Part shown: positions 50,417-62,436 of the stretch, piece by piece
How the letters are laid out: every line of letters starts with the position of its first letter
Numbering within the stretch: the stretch's first letter is position 1
Assembly: GCF_030463565.1 (NCBI RefSeq)
Contig: NC_134643.1
Coordinates: 128,136,309-128,200,308 of the forward strand
Reading direction: 5' to 3'
Source of the DNA: Pelecanus crispus
Lineage: Eukaryota > Chordata > Aves > Pelecaniformes > Pelecanidae
DNA length: 64,000 bases
Translations under genes and position numbers: made by a program
Notes under the pieces: model-generated
What the model was told of the DNA's origin: nothing
Databases searched by the model: none
The model's input: the letters and a program-made list of their open reading frames with translations, nothing else

Positions 50417-53400
50417 CTGTTGAAACAAATGCACTGTTTTAAGTATGTAGGATAGATAACTATAGTCTTTAGCCAAACAGGATTAATATTAAGCAACATC
50501 GACCAAAGTTGAGGGTTCGATGTGCTAAATGCTCTTTGGATAGCAAAATGCAGTCCATACTCTATTTGCTTACAATTCAGGTTCTCATTTCAGCAAGGAT
50601 AGATTTTGGGTTTGAAGCAACAGCCCTGCTCCATGTTTTGGGACAGAGTCCTGCACCACTTCTGGGTTGTTTCTGAAGGAAGGACATGGCTCCTAGCACA
50701 GCTGCTGCAGATGCTGAGCAAGATCACTACCCTGCTTTCTCGTGCTCTTTTCTGAAGCACCTGGGCTTGCTAGCCATGAGGAAGAGGGCATGGATTGAAA
50801 ATGTGGTTTGTCCTTGTCCATAAAAAGTGTGGTTGCCCCTGCTCCCTTTTCTTAGATGTTAGCTCTTGTGCTAAGGTGGCCTACAGAAGTACTCTGATAC
50901 ATCAGCAGACTGAGTCTGGTTCACAAACTGTCTTTTAGAGCTACCTTCTGTTCTGTCTTGCCAAGCACTGAAGAGTCCTGCATGTGGGCAAATGCAGCAA
51001 TACAAGGATGTATACAAGGATGTACAAGGAAAACAAGCATGTACAACATGGAGTGACAGTGAGACACGCTTTATTTCTAACTTATAGAAAGCTGCTTGAT
51101 CTCAGTGGGATCTTGAACCCTTAATTGCCCAGCCAGTGATTCTGAAGCTCTCAGGATTGATTTATCCTCTGATTTCTGCTTTGGATTGTGCTAAGCAGAG
51201 ACAGCTACTGACCCCAGTCTTGTTCCATGGAGGAGCATGCCCTCCATTTGTCCAGAAACAGTCTGCAGGGATCACAGCCCAGAAACTATGGCCTGAACAG
51301 GCACAAACTCTGAGTTACTCTCACATCCAGCAGTTAACTCCTGTGAGGCTCAGATGGATTAGCAGAAAAACGTAAAGAATAACATGTTCTGGGGCACTGT
51401 ATGGCCTCCCCAGGGAACCCCAGGGTTTTGATAACAGCATGATTTCCTGCTGTTGTGTGCAGAGAATTTATTCATACCTTCTAGCAATGTGCTGGATGAC
51501 ATTAAATATTTTAGCAAATTAAAAAGAATTCTTCAGACTAGGTCATGCAAATGAAGGTCCTCATTACCTGTGTAGGACGCTGGTTTAGAGGATCTCCGTC
51601 TCCACAGCCAGCAGATTAAAACAGCTAGAAGACCTATCAGAATGACAACGGAAACTATGCCAGCTGCTTGAGCACCTCGTCTATTTTTTTCCGGGTTTTT
51701 GTGACTTTCTGGGCTAGCACCATTGCTTTGCTTCTGCTGTGTGTCTAGAACAAAATAGGAAAAGGAAATAATAAGGTGTAAATTTTCACATTTCATACCA
51801 GGCAAATATTTTGACCACATTTTACAAGCACAAAAAGATTCTGAAGGACTAAATATTTGTGCTATTCATATCACTCTGATTCTGGTGGTATTCCTTCTGA
51901 GCAAGGCACATCTCCAGCTTATACTGTCCAATAACACAATGCCAGTTTACTCCTCCCTGTCATCATACTGCATGTACCCTTCTTTCTTCCTTTTTGTTCT
52001 TCTTTCCTGCCAGCTTTGGGAGACTGTGTGTTTGAGCTTGTATCTAGACTCAGTTGAAAATAAATCTATATGGAATCTACAACATAAATCTGATGGTATT
52101 CAGAAAGGTGGGTGGAAACCCATTTCCCTGAAGTTAGTGACAAACTTCTACTGATTGCTGAAAACTGAAGGTTTAAAATCCCATCTCTTTCTCTTTCAAG
52201 TGTGGTAATGCTTTTAGAAACCAACAAAAAAAAAATAAGATGAAGGTCTTTTCCCTCAGAATACAATGGCAGAATACTATTAGGAAACTAACAACAAGGT
52301 TACTTAGTTTTCCTTTAATCTGTGATGACAGCAAAGGTATGCTATACAAACACTGTACTGTGCAATTTTGAGCACACAGTTTTTGTTCCTGGAAACAGTT
52401 TAATATATATCCCCTGGCTATGTTTGTGGGATGAGTGTCAAGTCCAGAGTATGTGGTTCCTTGGTGTGTTCAGGTATATTAACTGTGGGTATCTAGCTAC
52501 AGTTATGCAAGCAACCAAACCTCTTTGCACCAGAGTGCAGAAACCTGCGAGAGAAAGGTGTGGTCAGAGGCAGGACCAGGAACAGCAACAAGACTGAACA
52601 GCCACCTCCAGATAAGCTCTCCCACTCCAGATAGCTTCTCTGCACAGCTGCTTGGAAATCATGAAATTCACTATTGTTACTATAGCGCTTTTTTTTTTTT
52701 TTAAATAGCTTTCTGTTTTTGTGAAGGGTTGAGTGGCTAAATACTTGTTTTTACTATTGATCACTCATATCGGCAATAAATACCTTCTCTTACTTGTGCT
52801 ACTAGGTGTATTGTTCTACTGGGCTAATATTACCTGTTTGGTACAGGCCTACATTAAAGAGTGCACTGTGTTAAACTGAGTTTTGGAGACTGAAAACAGA
52901 ACTTTGAAACGAGGCAGAGTAAAACGCAAATGTGAGTGCCGCAAAGCAGCCCGGTAGGGGTTCAGGAATCGTGGATCTACTGTATGGTGCCCCCTGAAAA
53001 ATAACGTGACTCTCCAAGTCATCATGCACCCAAGCAACCGAAGGGTAAATCCAGTGACTGCCTCGGACGCAAGAGCTTCTCAGTGCTATTGTCATAACAC
53101 GCTTGATGGGGTGTTCGCTTCGGTGTGGAAGAAGTCAGAAGTAAACATAAAGTCCATGGCTAAGCTTAACTAGCTTGAAACAAAAACTGTGCTCTGCTCG
53201 GCACTTTTGGGAACTACTGAATTAATGCATACCCCTCGTTAGTGCGTATCTACAGACAGAGATGCACTGGCTGACAATCTGCTATCTAGAAAACATAAAG
53301 TATCATGAAGGGACTTACAGTTGGCTGACAGATTTTCCTGCAGTATTTTATTTTCTATGGAGCACTCTATTTGCATGTTAGAAGTGGCTTTAACCTTCAG

Positions 53401-56400
53401 TGTGCTAAAAATGCTGTAAGTGCCATCGGTGTGGGGGGTGATCTTTAGCTCTGATGGAGGCAGGTGGCTGTTGTCCGTTTTATTCACCCAATAAACATTG
53501 GGCTCTGGGTATCCATTGCCAGACCTGCAGCTGAAAGTCACCTCCTCTCCAGTACTGTCACTGTTTCTTATCGGTCCACTGAGTATTGGTTGGCTATAAC
53601 TAGCTGGAGAGCAAGAGAAAAAGAAATAGTCATCGGCATGTTGAAAAGTATTGAAAAGACAAAATTTTGATATGCGTTCTGAAGCAGAAGTTCTGGGTTT
53701 CACACGACCTTCATGACTTGAAAGGGAAACACCTGCAGTTTTGGTATGTAAGCCAGAGCGCCGACAGAATTACTGGAAGGGCAGAAGGCTGAAGCCAAAC
53801 CCAAAGGAAGAAAGCAACTTCTTAAACTGCTGTCACCCAGTCATGTTCAAGAGCCCTTATATTAATGAAAACCAAGACAAAGAAAAAAACCTATGCTGGA
53901 TAAACAGCTGTTATGGGTACTCTCCCAGGTTTAGATTCCCTATCTGTAACATTTAAATTAAGCAGACTTCATTTTAGCAAAGGGCTGAAGTATGTTTCAA
54001 AGTTAAGGGTATACTTAAATGTAATATTGAAATGGCATGAATTTGAAAAGCTGGAATGAGAATTTGGGCAAATATGTGCAAGTGATACAAGTTCTTACCT
54101 GCTAAACTGAGAACCACTTCTGCCTGGTGAATCACTTTGGTATATTCAGTTTTCTGCAGTACTACACATTTGTACGTACGTTCATCACTCTGGCTGACGT
54201 TTAGTAGTAGCAGAGAAAAATCGCCATTTTCCAATCTATCCCAGAATAACTGAGTCCTGTTTTTAAAGTGAATACACTGTTCACTTTCGTTGTCTTGACC
54301 AGAAATCAGTGCATGTACAACTGAACACTCTTCTTGATCATCGGCTATTTGCCAATATACCCGCAGACTGTTTAAGTGCAATTCTTTTCCTCGATAAATG
54401 CAACTCAGCGTAGCATTGTCTCCAAGTTTACTGACGATAATCCTCTCCTCCAGTGCAATAACTGCAGGATTAAAAGAGAGAGAGGAAAAAAAGGGAGGTT
54501 ATGTGGAAAAAATGTCATTCTTTTCAAGTGTATTCTTCCACATGGAACTGTAGTAAAAGATTTACTAATATTGGGTACTTGATACAGTGATGTATAATTC
54601 TAGTCATAATGCTATCCAGGCATATTAGAACTGCTTATCAACAACCCTTATTACCCCACTTCTAAGGCCTTTTGTAGGCAGAGATAAACACACAGGGATA
54701 TCTGTAAAGCAAGCAGAGCAATCTAAGCAAGAGCATCCGTAAGGTCCTTTGCTATTCTTCTTACTGAAACTGATAGAAACTGATTTTTTCTTCTTTCTCT
54801 GATGCATGTCACACTGAGGAATTCTTGCTGAAAATATGCAGATGTTTATATTGTACATATTACAAATACTCTGTGTATTTGGTCAAACACGTTAAGGGAG
54901 GGACAGCTTCATTTTTAACTGAAGTGTTCTGAACTTACCAGCTCTCAGGATATGAAGGAGAAGTAACAGAAATCCATAGCTAAAATAAAAAAGCAAACAA
55001 GAGTGTTACAAGACAGACTTTAGCATCTCTGTTGTTTGTATAGTAGCAGAAGTAAGAAAATTAGGTACTACTACTATGTAATGTCCCATCAAGTATTTGC
55101 ATTTTTGACAGCTGCAAAACCTCTGTTTAAACGACATAACTCTGTGGGTGGGTGGCCAAGGCCATGAATAGCAGTAACATGCACTAATATTGGAATCAGA
55201 GCAGAAGGCATGAAGCTGGTGTTGTGCCTGTCTTTCTCGTGAAAAAACTAACCGTATAGACTTACTGGACAAATAAGCACTGGAAGATATCTGGATCACT
55301 GGGAAGGAGCATGGCTGCACAGGCCTAAACCCAGGTTAAAGCCCTGCATCCCACTGTTTTCCTGAAACTCAATGAGTTATGGTTTTATCTGGTTAAAGGA
55401 TGACAAGCAGCTGACCATGCTGCCCACCGTTTTGTGTATTCAGTAAAAATGTGTAAACAGGAAACGTGCTGATAGCAGGGAGCTGTGCAAAGGTTTTGCT
55501 GGAAAGAATTTGGTGTGTTTGATTACCCTGGAGGGCAAATTATGCAGGAGTTTCCGAAGGGAGTTACACCTGCTGGATGCTATCGGAAAACCCAGTTTAA
55601 CCTATCTATAAAGTCCAGGTGATTTAACTCTTATCGCATAGGGCTTTAAGATAAATGTGCAGCACTTTCCTAAGAGTTACTTTAAAATAGCCTTTCACCA
55701 CCATGCTTAGCTACACATTGTGCTCTCCTTCCTCCAGACCGCTTTGGGAAAGGAAAGGTAGACACTGGAAAGGTTTTGGAACGGGAGCTGTGTGGCTGCA
55801 GTTGCCCACCTTGATATTGGCCCCGGGTGCAGTCAGGTTGCAAAGCTGAGCCGATGGGCAGAGGGACATGAGCACCCGCTCATCCCCATCTTCCCCAGCT
55901 TGCTCTTGCAAGCAAGCGGGACTGTGGGGCCACACCGCCTGGGTGCAGCTGGTTCCCTTCCCCAGTTGTTCTCAACCCTCAGCCAGGTCCAACACTGAGC
56001 CAAGGGCTGGGGCAATGGGGAGAGCTGCCCCCAGCAGCCCACGTCCACCCAGGAGAGAGCTCCAGGGTCTCCCACCCAGGCTGCTCACCTTCTTCCCTCC
56101 AAACAAACCCTGCCCTGCCTGACCTAAGCCTACTCCCCCAGCAGTCAGTTCTCACCTTGCTTTTCCCCATCAGCTGTGCTTTACACCATCCCCTCTCTCT
56201 TCCTGGCCTCCTGCCCTTTCCCCACAGCTCCTGCCCCTTTGTCCAGCCGAGCATCAGGATTCATCCACCACCTCGCAGGCACAGCACCGCTTCTGCCCAG
56301 CTTTACTCCTGCCTGCTGCCTGGGCACAACTTGGGTCTTCTCTGCTGTGGAGGAGGGTCTCTAACTCCCACCTGCCCCCAGGAAAATTATGATCTTCCCA

Positions 56401-58354
56401 AACGTATTTGGCTTCCCGTGGAGAAAGCAGAGGACATTCCTGACACAAAATCTACCTCCACTTGAAGCCCCATCTCCAGAGAATGAGATGGGGAAAGTTT
56501 AGGGAAGAGTCAGTCTGAACTGTATTACTTTTACATGAAGAAAACACTTTCTTTTCCTTTTCTGCATCCTTTGAAATGGTTTCACAGACGCGGTTTCAAA
56601 AGCGCAAGTGGATGCCCAGTGTGGAACATTCCTCTCTAGTACTTATTTTAGTAAATCCGCAATCAGCCCTAAAGTAAGTCTCCCAAGTATGCCTACCTAA
56701 ACCCTCCAGGGAGGCAGCTCTGCTCTGTTCTGTCTCTGGCAGTGACTTTTGGTGGCTTTTGCACGTGGTCTTGTATTGTATTTGTTGTATGCTGTGCAGG
56801 AGCCATCCCTTCTGTGCCAGGCTTGTAGAGGTCTGACTCGACAAACTCACCTTAACGTAGTTCTTAATTGTTCTTAATCCTGTGTCTGTGTTTGTTTTAT
56901 TGTTCCCCGCCCAAGTTAGAATTGATGGATATAGTCAGTCATTTGAATTAAATGGAGAACAACAATTGACTGATCTTTATGGGACTTCTCAGGGAATTTC
57001 CCGTGGCAGGCAACCTCCCCGCAGGGGGTGATGGCTGATGCCAAAAACCATTTAGCTAATCAGCCAGAACTGATTCTTTAATGTATGTATACAAAGCACG
57101 TCTTGATTTCTTGTTTTAATAAATGATGTCACAGTTAAGATTGGACAGATCTAGAGATGCTCATCCTCCTACTTGGAGGAGGTTGCACCTGTGGTAGTGT
57201 GGGGGCAGTGTCAGCCCATCATGTTCCCCTGGAATAGCTTTAATGCCAAGCTCCTGTTGGAAAAAGGGAGAAATGCTCTCGCCTGCAGAGAAACCTCCCT
57301 TTGCCCCATACATACACTCAGCTCCTGTGTCCATCGCACCGGCAGCGAGCTCCACTAAGTGCAGGTGCAACTGCATTAGTTTCTTAGGTTCTCTCTCTCC
57401 TTTGTTTATTTGTTATAAAATACTTTTTTTTCCTTTTTCAACTCTTTCCCACACCTTGCCCTTCTATACGTTTTTTAAAATGTCACGTGAAACGGGAGAA
57501 AGTTGCACATCCTATTTTATACATTCTTGTTTGATGAGATTATTCTTCCTATGAGCATCTCCACTTTTTCATGCACTACTTATTTTAGAGTCGTGGGATG
57601 TTGCTGTTCGGGCACAGACTAGCCAGACAAAAGACGTCCCGGTGCTTGCAATAAGAACTTCGGGGCATTTAGCTCCACTGGTAAGATTTGCTTTATCCCC
57701 TCACCTTGTAGCGACATCGCTCTTCTCGCATCAGCAGGTGCCTTAAATAAGTTATCCGTGAAGCTTTTCTAACGCCTACCGTAAGGCGACAAACCCGGGT
57801 GGGCCTGCTTGCCTTCTCCCATCATTCACATTCGGGCCAAAAGGCTCCTTAAAATGTCAATTAATTGCCTGCAGTCCTCGACGGGGTACCTCGCAGACTA
57901 CAGCCGTGGGGGGGGGCGGTGCTCTGCCTGGGCTGCCCGGCCATGGAGGTGCGCCCTGGCCGCCGAGGGTGCCCTGCCAAACCCGCCTGCCCCGCGGCTA
58001 CGGGCGCCCGGGAGAGCCGCCCGCCCCGCCAGCAGCCCCGGAGCCGCTGCCGGGCACGGTTAACGCCGCTGCCCCCGGTGCGGGGGTCGGCAGGGACCCC
58101 GTGCACCGCCTCGCCCCGCTCCCCCTTTAAGAAGCCCACCCCCGCCAGCGCTTTTACTGCCCGCTGCATTGCAACGGAACTAGGTTTTTTTTTTTTTTTT
58201 TTTTCTGAGGGGGGTGTGTGTACCCCTCTGCCCCCGAGCGAGCACCCCGGCACACAGCCGGCTGGTGCCCCCCGTGCCCCAGCCACCCGCAGGAGGGGCG
58301 GCAGCTCCCCCCTCCCCCCCCCCCCCGGGCCGCCACTCACCCTCGCAGCTCCAT
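50381..58354 (-). CDS. ICOSLG: ICOS ligand gene (B7-H2), six coding exons, last exon not found
   Basis: Type I membrane protein of the B7 family, expressed on antigen-presenting cells, that binds ICOS on T cells (family knowledge). Exons by splice sites: 58341-58354, 54939-54979, 54099-54461, 53319-53603, 51568-51744, 50381-50416. All junction phases agree (2, then 1 throughout). The joined frame gives 305 codons plus one base; the human protein has about 302 residues. Predicted layout: signal peptide 1-18, IgV about 19-139, IgC about 140-234, stalk 235-260, membrane helix about 261-282, short tail. The identification rests on the IgC motif GYPEPNVYWVNKTDN, almost the same as the human ICOSLG stretch, and on the V-domain motif NGDFSLLLLNVSQSDE. 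Six N-glycosylation sequons are visible. The final few codons should lie on a further exon below 50.38 kb that I could not place. Confidence 0.95.
51568..51744 (-). CDS. ICOSLG: ICOSLG exon 5, stalk, membrane helix, start of tail
   Basis: A 177-bp, phase 1-1 exon with a TTCTAG acceptor and a CAG|GTAATG donor. It encodes a hydrophilic stalk rich in Q, N, K and E. The helix follows (AAGIVSVVILIGLLAVLICW), ending in a basic stop-transfer WRRRSSK and then PASYTG. If the donor is not used, the frame continues for GNEDLHLHDLV and stops, giving a possible alternative tail. Confidence 0.93.
53319..53603 (-). CDS. ICOSLG: ICOSLG exon 4, IgC domain
   Basis: A 285-bp, phase 1-1 exon with a CTCTCCAG acceptor and a T|GTAAGT donor. 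It encodes ASYSQPILSGPI, then VTFSCRSGNGYPEPNVYW and MQIECSIENK. Both core cysteines and the Trp are present. Two sequons (NKT and NLS) are visible. This exon gives the clearest match to mammalian ICOSLG. Confidence 0.95.
54099..54461 (-). CDS. ICOSLG: ICOSLG exon 3, IgV domain
   Basis: A 363-bp, phase 1-1 exon with a CTGCAG acceptor and an AG|GTAAG donor. It holds the B-strand Cys (NATLSC), the C-strand Trp (VYWQ), and the F-strand DERTYKC with its Cys: a complete V-set fold. The segment EECSVVHALISGQDNESEQC carries two further cysteines that I do not recall in the mammalian domain. Sequons: NAT, NES, NRT, NVS. In B7 proteins the V domain provides the receptor-binding face (family knowledge). 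Confidence 0.95.
54939..54979 (-). CDS. ICOSLG: ICOSLG exon 2, signal peptide
   Basis: A 41-bp exon entered after TTTTATTTTAG and left at G|GTAAGT. The phase is 2 in, 1 out. It encodes YGFLLLLLHILRA, the hydrophobic core and probable cleavage region of the leader. An ATG in another frame of this exon hits a stop within ten codons, so exon 1 supplies the start. Confidence 0.9.
54980..58340. other. ICOSLG intron 1
   Basis: A 3.4-kb first intron. The part from about 55730 to 56470 is clearly richer in C and T than its flanks and carries Pro/Ser-rich chance frames on both strands. The right end enters the CpG island. No exon recognised inside. Confidence 0.65.
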
Positions 58355-59000
58355 CGCAGCGGTGCGGGAGGCGGATGATTGCCCCAGCCGTGCCGTGCCG
58401 TGCCGCGCCGAGCCGACGGCTGCCCGATTTAGGCCATTCCCCTTTCCCTCCCACGCCTCCTCCCGCCGGGGATTTCCGCCTTCCGTGCGCGGCCAGCCCT
58501 GCTACCGGGACGCCTTGCGACCGGCACCCGGACCCGCCGGCAAAGCCCTCCCCGGCGCTTGAGGGCCGGCCCCGCTCCCGCTTCGGCCCCGCACGCCGGC
58601 CGCCGCGGTCCGAGAGAGCCCGGCCCCGGCCCCGGCCCGGAGGGCCTCGGGCGCCCGCCCGTCCCCGCTGTCCCCTTCCCAAAGGCTGGCCGGGCCCGCT
58701 TGGCAGGGCCTCCCGACCCCCGCCAAGCCGTCGCCCCCCGCGGGGAGGTCGCCTGTGTGCCCCGTCGGGCGGGGAGCCCCTCACCGCCGGCTCTGGGCGC
58801 TGCTGGGGAGGCCCTGGGGAGCCAGGGCTGGGCACCGGTTTTTGCGGTAGCGGGGCGAGAGCAGCATCCCGCCGGTCCCGCGAGGCGGCGGAGAGCGGCC
58901 CGCGCGATGGAGCGGGCACCGTGCCGCAGTCCGGCTGCGGGCGCGGGCCTTTGCACGGCCTGCCAGTGAACCAGGGGCTCTCTCGTTGAGTTGCGTTTCC
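57880..59000. promoter_or_regulatory. ICOSLG: CpG island, ICOSLG promoter and exon 1
   Basis: About 1.1 kb of very high GC with many undepleted CpGs, unlike the flanks. It contains ICOSLG exon 1 and its donor. Inside are a 20-base T run at 58185-58204, a 13-base C run at 58314-58326, a short CCGTG/CCGCG pentamer array near 58386-58410 and a CCGGCC repeat near 58619-58640. Several long open frames cross it on both strands but have no recognisable protein content. Such islands often fire in both directions; no plus-strand gene is visible. Confidence 0.85.
58341..58354 (-). CDS. ICOSLG: ICOSLG exon 1, coding part (start codon)
   Basis: Fourteen coding bases reading M-E-L-R plus two bases of a Gly codon, followed by a consensus GTGAGT donor. 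The ATG has G at -3 and G at +4. It lies inside the CpG island, as expected for a first exon. Joining to the exon at 54979 completes the Gly codon and runs into a hydrophobic signal-peptide core, which is why this start was chosen. The 5' UTR extends rightwards to an unmapped start site. Confidence 0.88.
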
Positions 59001-60684
59001 GAAGACGTTAGGTTTACCATTGCGTAATTAGTAAATAACGCTAAACGTGATTTGACATGACGCACGACCGCACCTGAAGGCGCAGAAGATAAAAGTTCTG
59101 ACAGAATCCTGTTCGTGAGGGGTGCTGGAGCGGCAGTCAGCTATTTGAAAGCTGTGGTTCACCTTCACCAGCAGTTTTGCTTCTGGCTCCACATCAGCGG
59201 CTGTGTTTGGCTTGTTTACGCGCAGACACCTCAGCCCAGCTGGGACTCCTTCACCAACATGAACGTTTGTGACACACACCGCAGAGCTGTCACTGCCACG
59301 CCGCAAACAAACGCCGTAGTGACAGTTGTTAGAAAAGATTGCCACATTAATGTTTTACTTGGTTTTGGTTCTGAGTCACCCTGGGAATACCAATTGCTCT
59401 GTCCACGATAAACCAGAAACTCCAGGGTTGTGCAAGGCCCGCAGGTCTCAATGCTGTTTCCACTGCAGCCAGCAGCAAGAAGCGGGGCTCTTGGTTTTGA
59501 GTCTTACAGCCAACGTTACTTCAGCCTCTCCTTGTGTCGCTGATATGCTGCAAATCAGTCATCAGTTTGGGAGGGTAGACTTAAATTTACATTCAATTTA
59601 AGGAAGGTGAACATTCCTATGGAATTACAGTTCAAGCAGAACATGCTGGCAGCAGCCAATTCACATTTCTCACTGAAATATTTCCTGCTGGAATATCCTA
59701 GTTTGGGAACTACTCGTTTGATATTTTAGGTACTGTTTTAATAACAGACACTTGGTGAACAGGAGCGCACATAGAATCAGTTCATGGTGAAAAGCTCCCT
59801 GACTTTAAATGCTTGTGGTATAACTTTACAGATGAGTTTTTAGAGTTCTGGATAAAAATTTGTTCTTTCTAAAATGCATAGTTTCAATGCACCCTTCTGA
59901 TGTTCTTTGCAATGGTTTCTATCACGGTCTTTTCATACATGATGAACAAGAGCAGCCTATTACTACACATGCGTACCAGTTTTGGTGGAAAGGAATTTCA
60001 GAATAAAGAAGAAAGGCAGATGTGTCTCCATAGCCAGGAGACTCTTTGGGATTTGGAAAGGTCAGGTGCAAACCTCTTCTCTGCCTGGGCCAGGCTTTTG
60101 AATCTGCATTGCCTGAAATCCCTGATGAGTTTTTAATCTATAAGGCAAGTTTGTCTTCTATTTCCCTTCCAAATGGTGTTTCATTAAGGCCCAGCCTTAG
60201 GCAGGTCCTAAGTTGCCCTTACCTGCAGAATTCCTCAGAGGGCTTGAAATACAAGGATATTCTTCTGCCAGTGATTCCATTCCTATAGCACACACCGAAC
60301 AACCCTGCCGTTAATAAAAGCAGGCTCTCGCTGCAAAGTCACTGCCGTTAGGTGTAAGATGTTCCTTGAGCGCTCCCCTGTTTCTTTCCACACAACCAAA
60401 AAAGAAGCAGCTGCAGTGGAGGATCGTCGCAGCTGATGAGGTTCCTTCTGTTTACACTGAATAGCAATATACTTTTATTCTTTTAGATATAGATTTGTTA
60501 ATATGTCACTAGCAATACGTCGGGGTGTTTGGCTTAGGGTCAAAATACAGACCTCAGTTACGTGATCTCTCCCCTAGAAGTATCACATCAAAGACAAGAT
60601 GAATGATAACAGGCAAGGATGTTTGAAAAGCCTATGTGAAAAGTTTTCATCAAATGTGGCTCCTCATCCCTACTACTGTATGCC

Positions 60685-60755
60685 TATAGAAAAATTCAGG
60701 CAGGAAAGAAGCTCTGAAGGTTATCTGGTGCAACCTCCACCTCAAAGAAGGGCCA
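60685..60755 (-). mobile_element. Old CR1-like fragment
   Basis: About 70 bp resembling a reversed CR1 3' region (CTCTGAAGGTTATCTGGTGC, then CAACCTCC and AAAGAAGGGCCAACTTC). Strongly diverged, so the call is tentative. Confidence 0.5.
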
Positions 60756-62423
60756 ACTTCAGACTTATATACCAAAGCTACTACTAAGATGTGGTTCAAA
60801 GTTACTACTGCTGCTTCTGCATGGCTCTGAAAGTTATGATAAGACTTCTGTTTTATCAAAGAACACTGTGAATTTTAATCAGCAGTCGTCTTCATTTCCC
60901 AAGGTCTAGTTTTAGTAATGCAAAAATGTATATTTATTGGGATTTTTTTTGTTAAAAAGCTACCATATAGGATAGTCACAAGGCAAATCATATGCAAAGC
61001 TCTCTGATCGGGCTTCTAAAATTACAATGCTTGTGACAGAGAAGATGGATCTTAGCTTCAGAAAATTGAGATGTTTGAGGTTGTTAAAGTGCAAAACCCA
61101 TTCCAGTTGTAGTACATAGGTGCAATCTTAGGTAGTGCTGCACTGTCCATTTGAGACATAGGAGCGGCTCAAAGACGATCCATTTGGTCCCTCCTCTTGT
61201 GTGCATGTGTGCACATGTGTGTGTCTCAGTGTGAGAGAGGCAGAGTTGACTGAGCTCCTAAAGTAGAGTATTTGTACAAAAACCTTATTGTTGACAGTTA
61301 ATTTGTCCTCTCTTATGTGTGTCTGCACCACTTGACACAATTAAATTAAGGCATTTAAGGCCATCAGAAGAAGAAACTAACTCCTATGGCTTGTGCATGG
61401 CAAATATGTTGCCTATAGATTTTGAAGCTAGCAGAAACAGCATCTTAAAAATAGAGGATGAGAGAAGGACAGTTTGCACAAAAGCAAATAGTTTCCTTGA
61501 CATCTGGAGTAAACCAGCAAAGCTGACTGCTGAGAACAGGCTGGTGATGAAATGAGGAAAAAGATGGGATTCCAAATACAATGTTTCATGATTCTGAGAA
61601 GACCCTTTGAGATGGTGAGCTTGGCCTGATGCTATGGAAAAGAACTGCCAAGAAATACACTTTTCAGAAGTGAATGGACTAGGAGAAAACAATGTCTGTT
61701 TACTCTCTATGCTCTCTGTCTCACATTTTGTCGTTGCACTAGGCACTCAGGGCATTGCCCAAAAAGATCGCTTTTAACACCCAAATTTCAAGACTGCCCC
61801 ATGCAAAAGAGGACACTTGTAGCACTGTAAAATATCAGTTTCGGGTGAGACATGCTCTGTGTCCATGGCAGCAATGGCAACCAATTTATTTATGCCCAGA
61901 GAAGGAAAGGACCATGGTATTTTTGATTATGTTGTTAGAAAGGAGCACTGGTATTCGCAGTTCTTTATTAGTTGTGCATAATGAGATAACTGATTTCCTG
62001 TTGTTTTAAGAAAAGCAATGGAATAACTTGGCAATACTTTTACCTGCTCACTGTGTGTGTGGGTGTGTCGAAAGAAAAAGTATTGAGAACAGTATGTAAT
62101 AGCTGAAAATGTCTCTTGAGCCTCTCCTACACTGTCCTGTGTGGATCTCCTGTGCTGTGAGTGATCCTGAGCAAGAGAGTGCTCTTGCTGTCTGAATTGC
62201 CCTCTGCTCCTTTACTTAGCTTCCCTTCTGCCAGATAAGCTTTGCTCTGATCACAAGTGGCAAAAGGTCATTTGTTAAGAACACCAGATAATGCATCAAA
62301 GAAACTATTGTGGAAATGGAGTTCACAGGTTTTGGAGTGTGAAATGCCTTCTGGTGAATGATTATTTTCAAGAAGGGCTTCTACAAGTATGTCAGCCAGA
62401 AAAGGAAGGTTAAAGAAAGCATA

Positions 62424-62436
62424 CCCCCCCCCCCCC
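62424..62436. repeat. Poly-C run, 13 bases, at the CR1 boundary
   Basis: Thirteen consecutive C directly before the first recognisable CR1 base of the right-edge copy. Confidence 0.9.

Larger units (their letters stand above)
50417..54938. other. ICOSLG introns between exons 2 and 6
   Basis: The introns are 50417-51567, 51745-53318, 53604-54098 and 54462-54938. All are free of recognisable transposons. A short TACAAGGATG tandem repeat lies at about 51001-51035. Confidence 0.7.
59001..62436. other. DNA upstream of ICOSLG
   Basis: No gene recognised. It contains the eroded CR1 piece at 60.7 kb, a short TG-rich stretch at about 61198-61228 and another near 62055-62070. Confidence 0.5.

Noticed and set aside
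57861..58989. Overlapping frames of 350-374 codons on both strands
   Set aside because: They lie in the CpG island, where stop codons are rare. The translations are low-complexity Pro/Arg/Gly/Ala with no domain, and ICOSLG exon 1 explains the island.
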